Origin: Catellatospora citrea
GTDB taxonomy: Bacteria > Actinomycetota > Actinomycetes > Mycobacteriales > Micromonosporaceae
Length of the DNA stretch: 64,000 bases
Direction of reading: 5' to 3'
Assembly: GCF_003610235.1 (NCBI RefSeq)
Contig: NZ_RAPR01000001.1
Span: 6,572,001 to 6,636,000, forward strand
The notes under the pieces were generated by a model that made no database searches, was not told the origin of the DNA, and saw nothing but the letters and a program-made list of their open reading frames with translations. The number at the start of each line of letters is the position of its first letter. Position 1 is the first letter of the stretch. Of this stretch, positions 37,746-44,575 are shown piece by piece. The position numbers and the translations under genes are program-made.

Positions 37746-39017
37746 GTGAACAGGACACGAAGCCAGAATCTCGCCTGGGCGGTGGCCGCCGTGGCGCTGG
37801 TGTCCATCGTGGGAGCGGCCGGGTTCCGGGCCACGCCCGGCGTGCTCATCGAGCCGCTGGAGCAGGCGTTCGGCTGGTCGCGCGGCACCATCTCGGCCGC
37901 TGTCTCGATCAACCTCGTGCTGTACGGGCTGACCTCGCCCTTCGCTGCGGCACTGATGGAGCGCTTCGGCATGCGCCGGGTGGTGGCCGGGGCGCTGCTG
38001 CTGGTCGCCGCGGGCAGCGGGCTGACCGTGTTCATGACCGCGAGCTGGCAGCTGATGCTGCTGTGGGGCGTGCTGGTGGGCCTGGGCACCGGCTCGATGG
38101 CGCTGGCGTTCGTGGCCACGTTCACCAACCGCTGGTTCGTCAAGCACCGGGGCCTGGTGACCGGGGTGCTGACCGCGGGCGGCGCGGCCGGGCAGTTGGT
38201 GTTCCTGCCGCTGCTGGCGAGCCTGGTGCAGGCCTACGACTGGCGGGTGGCGGCGCTGACCGTGGCCGGGTCGGCGCTGCTGGTGGTGCCGCTGGTGCTC
38301 TGGCTGCTCCGCGACGACCCGGCCGACCTGGGCATCACCGCGTACGGCGCGGACCCGGACGCAGCTCCGGCCGCCCCGGCGGCGAGCACGGGCGCGGCGC
38401 GCCGGGCCCTGGGCGCGCTGCGCGACGCGGCGAAGACGCGTACGTTCTGGCTGCTGGCGGGCGGGTTCGCGATCTGTGGTGCGACCACCAACGGCCTGGT
38501 GGGCACGCACTTCATCCCGGCCGCGCACGACCACGGCATGCCGACCACCACCGCGGCGAGCCTGCTGGCGCTGGTCGGCGTCTTCGACATCGTCGGCACC
38601 ATCGCGTCGGGCTGGCTCACCGACCGGTTCGATCCGCGCTGGCTGCTGGGCATCTACTACGCCCTGCGCGGGCTGTCGCTGATGCTGCTGCCGGAGCTGT
38701 TCGCCGCCGACCCGCACCCGAGCATGCTGGTCTTCATCCTGTTCTACGGGCTGGACTGGGTGGCGACGGTGCCGCCGACGATCGCGCTGTGCCGGCAGCA
38801 CTTCGGGGCGTCCGGGGCGATCGTGTTCGGCTGGGTGTTCGCCTCGCACCAGTTCGGGGCGGCGGGCATCGCGCTGGTCGCCGGCCTGGTCCGGGACAGC
38901 AGCGGCTCGTACGCCACGGCGTTCTACGGTGCTGGGCTGCTGTCACTGGCTGCGACCGCGATGTCCCTGGCCATCACCCGTCCGGGCGTGTTGCGGCGCT
39001 GGCGGCTGGCTGCATGA
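37746..39017 (+). CDS. MFS transporter (monocarboxylate/oxalate-formate antiporter-like)
   Basis: About 423 residues, 12 spans. GVLIEPLEQAFGWSRGTISAAVSINL is the hallmark N-terminus of the MCT/OFA-type MFS family, followed by MERFGMRRVVAGALLL and FTNRWFVKHRGLVTGVLTAGGAAGQ. Likely substrate is an organic acid. GTG 37746 follows GGAG; GTG 37725 and ATG 37701/37716 are other in-frame choices. Divergent from the GlxA-type regulator; a hairpin terminator follows at 39029. Confidence 0.88.
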   Translation: MNRTRSQNLAWAVAAVALVSIVGAAGFRATPGVLIEPLEQAFGWSRGTISAAVSINLVLYGLTSPFAAALMERFGMRRVVAGALLLVAAGSGLTVFMTASWQLMLLWGVLVGLGTGSMALAFVATFTNRWFVKHRGLVTGVLTAGGAAGQLVFLPLLASLVQAYDWRVAALTVAGSALLVVPLVLWLLRDDPADLGITAYGADPDAAPAAPAASTGAARRALGALRDAAKTRTFWLLAGGFAICGATTNGLVGTHFIPAAHDHGMPTTTAASLLALVGVFDIVGTIASGWLTDRFDPRWLLGIYYALRGLSLMLLPELFAADPHPSMLVFILFYGLDWVATVPPTIALCRQHFGASGAIVFGWVFASHQFGAAGIALVAGLVRDSSGSYATAFYGAGLLSLAATAMSLAITRPGVLRRWRLAA

Positions 39018-39028
39018 TCGCGCTCTGA

Positions 39029-39065
39029 CCTGCCCCGATCTGGATCTTGACCAGGTCGGGGCAGG
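39029..39065 (+). terminator. Hairpin terminator after the MFS gene
   Basis: CCTGCCCCGATCTGG (39029-39043) pairs with CCAGGTCGGGGCAGG (39051-39065) at 14 of 15 positions; the odd position is a G-U pair. Loop ATCTTGA. It lies 11 bases after the MFS stop and before the glycosyltransferase gene. Confidence 0.8.
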
Positions 39066-39088
39066 CATGAAAACCGGTTACTCCGGGT

Positions 39089-40306
39089 ATGCATGCACCC
39101 GTGATAACCACGCTGGTGAAGGGTGTACCCACGCCCGAACATCTCGCCAGGGTGCAGAGCACCCTGCCTGCCAACGGCACCGCCCCGTTGAAGATCGCGA
39201 TCGTGGCGCCGCCCTACTTCGACGTGCCACCGGCCGCGTACGGGGGGATCGAGGCGGTTCTCGCGGACCTGTCCAACGCGCTGGTCGACCTGGGTCACCG
39301 GGTGACCGTGATCGGCGCCGGTCGGGACGGCACAAAAGCGAGGTTCTGGCAGGTATGGGAACGGGCGGTGCCGGAACGGCTGGGCGAGCCCGGACCCGAG
39401 ATCATCTATGCCACGCTCACCCGCCGGGTGGTGGAGAACCTGGCCGCCGCGGGCGAGGTCGACGTGGTGCACGACCACACGTTCGCGGGGCCGCTCAACG
39501 CTCCCGCGTACGACGCGCTGGGCCTGCCCACGATCGCCACGGTGCACGGTCCGGTCGACTCCGAACTGCGCGGCTACTACCAGACCCTGGACCGCGACCT
39601 GTCCCTGGTCGGCATCAGCCAGCGGCAGCGCTCGCTGGCCCCGGAGCTGAACTGGATCGGGGTCGTGCACAACGGGCTGCGCCCGGCCGACTGGCCGTTC
39701 CAGCGCGAGAAGAAGGACTACGCCCTGTTCCTGGGCCGGTTCAACGCCGACAAGGGCGCGCACACCGCCGTGCTCGCCGCGCACGAGGCCGGGCTGCCGC
39801 TGATCCTGGCCGGCAAGTGCGCCGAACCGGCGGAGAAGAGGTACTACGCCGAGCAGGTCGAGCCGCTGCTCGGGCCGAACGACCAGATGATCGGCATCGC
39901 CGACGCGACACTCAAGCGTGAGTTGCTGGCAAATGCCCGCTGTCTGCTGTTTCCTGTGCAGTGGGAGGAACCTTTCGGCATGGTGATGATCGAGGCGATG
40001 GTCTGCGGCACGCCCGTGGTGGCGCTGCGCGGCGGTGCCGTGCCCGAGGTGGTGGAGCACGGCGTGAGCGGCTTCATCTGCGAGGACCCGGCCGAGCTGC
40101 CGGCCGCCCTGCGGGCGGCGTCGGAACTGGACCCGGCGGAGTGCCGGGAGCAGGTGGTGCGGCGCTTCAGCGACCAGCGCATGGCGGTCGGCTACGTGCA
40201 GGCCTACCGGGCCGCGCTGGTGGAGCGGCGCAGGCCGCGGACGGCCGGCCGCAACGGGCGCTCGGCGGTCCGTGCCGGACGGCTGACCACGGCCGGTGAG
40301 CGGTGA
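39089..40306 (+). CDS. Glycosyltransferase family 4
   Basis: 405 residues with a GT-B fold: N-terminal LKIAIVAPPYFDVPPAAYGGIEAVLADLSNALVDLGHRVTV with the GGIE motif, VDVVHDHTF, and the C-terminal sugar-nucleotide domain DYALFLGRFNADKGAHTAVLAAH, then LFPVQWEEPFGMVMIEAMVCGTPVVALRGGAVPEVV, where the E-x7-E signature (EEPFGMVMIE) is present. It is a retaining transferase; the glycosyl acceptor is unknown. It overlaps the following debranching-type gene by GTGA, so they are coupled, which suggests work on the same glucan or glycan. Confidence 0.9.
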   Translation: MHAPVITTLVKGVPTPEHLARVQSTLPANGTAPLKIAIVAPPYFDVPPAAYGGIEAVLADLSNALVDLGHRVTVIGAGRDGTKARFWQVWERAVPERLGEPGPEIIYATLTRRVVENLAAAGEVDVVHDHTFAGPLNAPAYDALGLPTIATVHGPVDSELRGYYQTLDRDLSLVGISQRQRSLAPELNWIGVVHNGLRPADWPFQREKKDYALFLGRFNADKGAHTAVLAAHEAGLPLILAGKCAEPAEKRYYAEQVEPLLGPNDQMIGIADATLKRELLANARCLLFPVQWEEPFGMVMIEAMVCGTPVVALRGGAVPEVVEHGVSGFICEDPAELPAALRAASELDPAECREQVVRRFSDQRMAVGYVQAYRAALVERRRPRTAGRNGRSAVRAGRLTTAGER

Positions 40307-42414
40307 CAGTGTTTGGGCCAGCCCAGCCCGCACCGCTCAACGCAGGCGACCCGCAGCCGATCGGCCAGGGTCAGGTCACCATCGTCGAAGGCACCACGTT
40401 CAGCATCTGCGCGCCCAACGGGGACATGGACCCCGGGGGCGCGCAGGGCCTGTTCTTCCGGGACACCCGGATTATCTCGCGCTGGCAGCTGCGCATCGAC
40501 GGGCAGCCGCCGCAGCCGCTGTCGGTGGCCGACACCGACACGTTCGCGTCGCGGTTCATGCTGCGGCGCGCGCCCGCGGCCGGGCATGCCGACAGCACGC
40601 TGCTGGTGGTGCGCCAGCGCGTGGTCGGCGAGGGCATGCGCGAGGTCATCACGCTGACCAACGTCGGCCGTGAGGCCACCCTGGTGCACCTGGAACTGGC
40701 CGTCGACGCCGACTTCGCCGACCTGTTCGCGGTCAAGGAGGGCCACGCGGCCGGCACGGCGACGCACGCCCAGGCCAGCGGGGTCAACCTGGTGTTCAGC
40801 CGGCCCGACAACTCGCGCGGCCTGCTCGTGCACGCCACCGGCGAACCCGTCAGCAGCCACAACGGGCTGAGCTGGCAGGTGGTCATCCCGGCCCGCGACG
40901 AGTGGCGCACCGAGATCATCGTGCATCCGGTGGTGGAGAGCCGCCGCATCGAGCCGCGCTTCCGCGAGCACCTGTCGCCCGAGGAGGCCGAGGAGCACTC
41001 GTGGCGCCGCCAGGTCACCTCCATCCGGACCCAGCACGAGGGGCTGGGTCTGGTGCTGCGGCGCAGCGTGCGCGACCTCGACGCGTTGCGTATCGCCGCG
41101 GGCGAGGACTCCGCGCACACCTTCGTGGCCGCGGGCGCGCCCTGGTTCATGACCCTGTTCGGCCGGGACAGCCTGCTCACCTCGTGGATGGCGCTGCCGC
41201 TGGACCCGTCGCTGGCCGTCGGCACCCTGTACACGCTGGCCTCGCTGCAGGGCCGCCAGGTCGACCCGTGCAACGAGGAGGAGCCGGGGCGCATCCTGCA
41301 CGAGCTGCGGCTCGGTCCGCAGAGCACGTCGGCGCTGGGTGGGGCGCACTACTACGGCACGATCGACGCCAGCCCGCTGTTCGTGGCACTGCTCGGCGAG
41401 GCCTGGAAGTGGGGCGCGGCCGAGTCCGACGTGCGTGCGCTGCTGCCGGCCGCCGACGCGGTGCTGGCGTGGATCGACGGCTTCGGCGACCGGGACGGCG
41501 ACGGGTTCATCGAATACCAGCGCGCCACCGACCGCGGGCTGTTCAACCAGGGCTGGAAGGACAGCTGGGACGGGGTCAACGACGCGGCGGGCCAGCTCGC
41601 CGAGCCGCCGGTCGCGCTGGCCGAGGTGCAGGGGTACGCGTATGCCGCGTGGCTGGCGCGCGCGGACCTGGCCGACGCGTTCGGCGAGCAGGCGCTGGCC
41701 GAGTCCTGCCGGGCCCGGGCCGACAAGCTGCGCTCGCTGTTCGCCGAGGCGTTCTGGCTGCCCGACGACGGCTACTTCGCGATCGCGCTGGACGGGCGCA
41801 AGCGCCGCATGGACGCCATGTCCAGCAACCCGGGGCACTGCCTGTGGACCGGCATCGTCACCGACGAGCACGCCGCGCAGCTGATCGCGCGGCTGTCCGA
41901 GCCGGACATGGACAGCGGGTACGGACTGCGCACGCTGTCGGACCGGATGGGCGCGTACAACCCGATGAGCTACCACAACGGGTCGGTGTGGCCGCACGAC
42001 ACCGCGCTGTGCGTGGCCGGGCTGATGCGATACGCCCACATCCCCGGCGCGGTCGAGCTGGCCCACCGCCTGACCGACGGCCTGCTGCGGGCCGCGATGT
42101 CGTTCGGTGGCCGGCTGCCCGAGCTGTTCTGCGGCTTCCCGGCGGACCGCTTCCGCCCGCCGGTGCCGTATCCGACCTCGTGCTCGCCGCAGGCGTGGGC
42201 CAGCGGGGCGCCGCTGCTGATCGTGCGCGCGTTCCTCGGCCTGGACCTGGACGTGCCCAAGCGCAGCCTGGTGCTGCGGCCGCGGCTGCCGCAGGAGTGG
42301 GGCACCGTGACGCTGGACCGGCTGCCGTTCGCCGGTTCGCTGCTGAGGATCGCGGCGTCGGGCACCGACGCCGAGGTCCACGGTCTGCCCGAACCCTCCA
42401 CAGTGATCAACTGA
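40303..42414 (+). CDS. Amylo-alpha-1,6-glucosidase / glycogen-debranching-type protein
   Basis: 703 residues. N-terminal glycogen-debranching domain (GDE_N_bis, about 20-230: TFSICAPNGDMDPGGAQGLFFRDTRIISRW) followed by an (alpha/alpha)6 barrel of the GH15/GH133-like kind: APWFMTLFGRDSLLTSWMALP, EEPGRILHELR, ALGGAHYYGTIDASPLFVALLG, RGLFNQGWKDSWDGV, MGAYNPMSYHNGSVWPHD. Aspartate/glutamate residues in DSWDG and NPMSYHNGSVWPHD are where catalytic acids lie in relatives. Cytoplasmic; probably trims alpha-1,6 branches of glycogen or a related glucan. Start GTG 40303 overlaps the glycosyltransferase stop. Confidence 0.9.
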   Translation: MTVFGPAQPAPLNAGDPQPIGQGQVTIVEGTTFSICAPNGDMDPGGAQGLFFRDTRIISRWQLRIDGQPPQPLSVADTDTFASRFMLRRAPAAGHADSTLLVVRQRVVGEGMREVITLTNVGREATLVHLELAVDADFADLFAVKEGHAAGTATHAQASGVNLVFSRPDNSRGLLVHATGEPVSSHNGLSWQVVIPARDEWRTEIIVHPVVESRRIEPRFREHLSPEEAEEHSWRRQVTSIRTQHEGLGLVLRRSVRDLDALRIAAGEDSAHTFVAAGAPWFMTLFGRDSLLTSWMALPLDPSLAVGTLYTLASLQGRQVDPCNEEEPGRILHELRLGPQSTSALGGAHYYGTIDASPLFVALLGEAWKWGAAESDVRALLPAADAVLAWIDGFGDRDGDGFIEYQRATDRGLFNQGWKDSWDGVNDAAGQLAEPPVALAEVQGYAYAAWLARADLADAFGEQALAESCRARADKLRSLFAEAFWLPDDGYFAIALDGRKRRMDAMSSNPGHCLWTGIVTDEHAAQLIARLSEPDMDSGYGLRTLSDRMGAYNPMSYHNGSVWPHDTALCVAGLMRYAHIPGAVELAHRLTDGLLRAAMSFGGRLPELFCGFPADRFRPPVPYPTSCSPQAWASGAPLLIVRAFLGLDLDVPKRSLVLRPRLPQEWGTVTLDRLPFAGSLLRIAASGTDAEVHGLPEPSTVIN

Positions 42415-42430
42415 GGTCACCGCCGGCAGC

Positions 42431-43279
42431 TCACGCCAGACCCTGGGCGGCCAAGGTCTGACGCAGGTGTTGCAGGCAGCGGCTGAGCAGGCGGGACACG
42501 TGCATCTGGGACAGTCCCAGCCGCTGGGCGATCTCGGCCTGGGTCAGGTCGGCCGCGAAGCGCAGCGCGAGGATGTGCCGGTCGCGGGGCGACAGCCCGG
42601 CCACCGCGCGGCCGATGGCATGCCGGTCGGGCAGCGACTCCAGCCGCCGGTCCTGCTCGCCGAGCAGCTCACCCAGCTCGGCGAAGCCGCTGCCGCTGCG
42701 CACCACACTGTTGAGCGAGCCGATGGCGTAGGCGTGCGCGCACTCCAGCCCGTCGCGGATGTCGTCCTCGTCCCGGCCGAGGAAGGCGGCCAGGTCGCGG
42801 ATCTCCGGGGTGCGCTGCAGGGACTGGCACAGCGCAGGCACCGCGCGGCTGATCTCCAGGTGCAGTTCCTGCAGGTGGCGGTGCACCCGAAGCGCCCAGC
42901 CCCGGTCGCGGAAGTGTCGGCGCAGCTCGCCGAGCATGGTCGGGGCGGCGAAGTGTTCGAACCGGACGCCGTGGCTGCTGTCGTAGCGGTCCACCGACTT
43001 GATCAGCCCCAGCAGCGCGACCTGGACGAGGTCGTCGGGGTCCTCGCCGCGGAAGCTGAACCGCCGGGCCAGCCGCCGGGCCAGCGGCATGCCGGCCCGG
43101 ATGACGGCGGCCCGGGCCCGCTCCCGGGCGGGGTCGTCCGCCGGGATGCGGTGCAGCCTTGCCAGCGCCGCCGAGACCCGGCGGTCGCGCTCGGCGGTCC
43201 ACGCCTGCTCGCCGGGCTCCGTGGAGCCCAGCACGGCATCGATCCTCAACGCGTCCGCATGCGTGCTCATCGCCGCCAT
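42431..43279 (-). CDS. SigB/SigF/SigG-type RNA polymerase sigma factor
   Basis: About 282 residues of sigma-70 group 3. Region 2 reads PLARRLARRFSFRGEDPDDLVQVALLGLIKSVDRYDSSHGVRFEHFAAPTMLGELRRHFRDRGW, region 3 RVHRHLQELHLEISR, and region 4 LSPRDRHILALRFAADLTQAEIAQRLGLSQMHVSRLLSRCL. The DDLVQVALLGLIKS and GELRRHFRDRGW motifs are diagnostic of the stress/sporulation subgroup. No anti-sigma gene is adjacent, so the partner is elsewhere. ATG 43279 or 43270. Convergent with the debranching gene, 16 bases apart. Confidence 0.92.
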   Translation of the reverse strand: MAAMSTHADALRIDAVLGSTEPGEQAWTAERDRRVSAALARLHRIPADDPARERARAAVIRAGMPLARRLARRFSFRGEDPDDLVQVALLGLIKSVDRYDSSHGVRFEHFAAPTMLGELRRHFRDRGWALRVHRHLQELHLEISRAVPALCQSLQRTPEIRDLAAFLGRDEDDIRDGLECAHAYAIGSLNSVVRSGSGFAELGELLGEQDRRLESLPDRHAIGRAVAGLSPRDRHILALRFAADLTQAEIAQRLGLSQMHVSRLLSRCLQHLRQTLAAQGLA

Positions 43280-43346
43280 CCGCCGGTCACGCCGGTCGCG
43301 CCGCTCCGCGCGGCATCGGGTCACCGGCCTTCAGCAGTCAGACTCA

Positions 43347-43760
43347 CTAAGCGGATTTTAACGACATGTCAGCTTCGTTGGCCGGGGTTGCCGGCTTTCT
43401 AGGGCGCGGCAACCTCGCCACCTCCGCCCGCACCGCCGTGCCGTACGCGCAGATCTCGATCCACGACTCGGTGACCGGGCGGTGGTCGAACCGCATGGCG
43501 AGCACGGCGTTGGCGCCCAGTCGCAGGGCCACCTGCGCCATCCGGTCGACGGCCTCCAGCCGGCACTCGGTCAGCATGTGCAGGCGCACGTCCATGCTCA
43601 CCCCGCTGCCGTCCGCGTACGACTTGAAGCCCTCGGTGTAGGGGCTCAGCGTGCGCGCGGACAGGCCCAGGACCTCGCCGTACACGGCCTGCACGACGTG
43701 ACCGGGCAGGTGGTCCGTCGTGACCACCAGCACGCCCCCGCGGTTCGCGGCATCACGCAT
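43347..43760 (-). CDS. YbjQ/DUF74 family heavy-metal-binding-like protein
   Basis: About 137 residues. VLVVTTDHLPGHVVQAVYGEVLGLSARTLS, then RLEAVDRMAQVALRLGANAVLAMRFD and EICAYGTAVRAEVA match the YbjQ (DUF74) family, which forms pentamers; function is not established. Start ATG 43760 is fixed by GGAGG just upstream. The extension upstream in frame is AT-rich and unlike protein. The AT-rich 43790-43860 stretch probably holds promoters for this gene and for the divergent NUDIX gene. Confidence 0.88.
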   Translation of the reverse strand: MRDAANRGGVLVVTTDHLPGHVVQAVYGEVLGLSARTLSPYTEGFKSYADGSGVSMDVRLHMLTECRLEAVDRMAQVALRLGANAVLAMRFDHRPVTESWIEICAYGTAVRAEVARLPRPRKPATPANEADMSLKSA

Positions 43761-43899
43761 GGACACCACCTCCTGAACATCCGATAAGAGTGGTATGTCC
43801 ATCGTGAATGAAGACGTAATCATTTGGTACTCATTTATCACCTTTTTGTGCTAATGGGGCAGATCGGACGCGACCGCCGCCTCGTGCGACCATCGCCTG

Positions 43900-44385
43900 A
43901 TGCCGCTGACGCCGATCATCGCCACCCTCGCCTACGTGCTGTCCCCCGACCGGGGCAGCGTGCTGCTGCTGCACCGCGACAAGCGGCCTGACGACATCCA
44001 CTTCGGAAAGCACGTCGGCCTGGGCGGGCGCGTCGAGCGCGACGAGGACGTGCTGACCGGCGTGAAACGCGAGGTCCAGGAGGAGTCGGGGCTCGTCGCC
44101 CGGCGGCTGTCGCTGCGCGGCACCGTCTCCTGGCCGGGCTTCGGCCGGCACGGCGAGGACTGGTTCGGGTTCGTGTTCCGGGTCGACGAGTTCGACGGCG
44201 AGCCGCACGAGGGCAACCATGAGGGCACCCTGGGCTGGGTGCCCCGCGAGCGCCTGTACGACGTGCCGATGTGGGCCAGCGACCGCCAGTGGCTGCCGAT
44301 GGTCTTCGACGACGACCCGCGCCCGTTCCACGGCGTCATGCCCTACCGGGATGGACAGATGGTGAGCTGGAGTTACGTGCGCTGA
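43900..44385 (+). CDS. NUDIX hydrolase (MutT-like)
   Basis: 161 residues with a complete Nudix box at about 43-65: G-x5-E-x7-REVQEESGL. N-terminal IATLAYVLSPDRGSVLLLHR and the tail VMPYRDGQMVSWSYVR resemble the 8-oxo-dGTP diphosphatase-type proteins. It probably hydrolyses an oxidised or other nucleoside diphosphate derivative. ATG 43900. It converges on the SARP gene, separated by a long hairpin. Confidence 0.9.
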   Translation: MPLTPIIATLAYVLSPDRGSVLLLHRDKRPDDIHFGKHVGLGGRVERDEDVLTGVKREVQEESGLVARRLSLRGTVSWPGFGRHGEDWFGFVFRVDEFDGEPHEGNHEGTLGWVPRERLYDVPMWASDRQWLPMVFDDDPRPFHGVMPYRDGQMVSWSYVR

Positions 44386-44502
44386 CACGGCCCGGCGGGT
44401 CCTCGCGCACAGAATCGGATCTGTCAATATATCGGTCGCTGTATGTGCCGCTGCCTAGAGTGTGTTCACCGCGGTCGGACGGGAGCGCCTTCGCGGGGAA
44501 GC

Positions 44503-44575
44503 GGTGACGGCCCGGCCATCCCACGCTGGCAGTGCGAGCTGCCTACGGAGGGTGTGGGAGGGCCGGGTCGTCACC
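44503..44575. terminator. Nested hairpin overlapping the 3' end of the SARP gene
   Basis: The arm at 44503-44524 (begins GGTGACGGCCCGGCC) pairs with 44554-44575 at 20 of 22 positions; the loop holds a further GGCAG/CTGCC stem. The right arm lies inside the final codons of the minus-strand SARP gene (stop 44543-44545). Convergent NUDIX and SARP transcripts would both end here. Confidence 0.75.
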
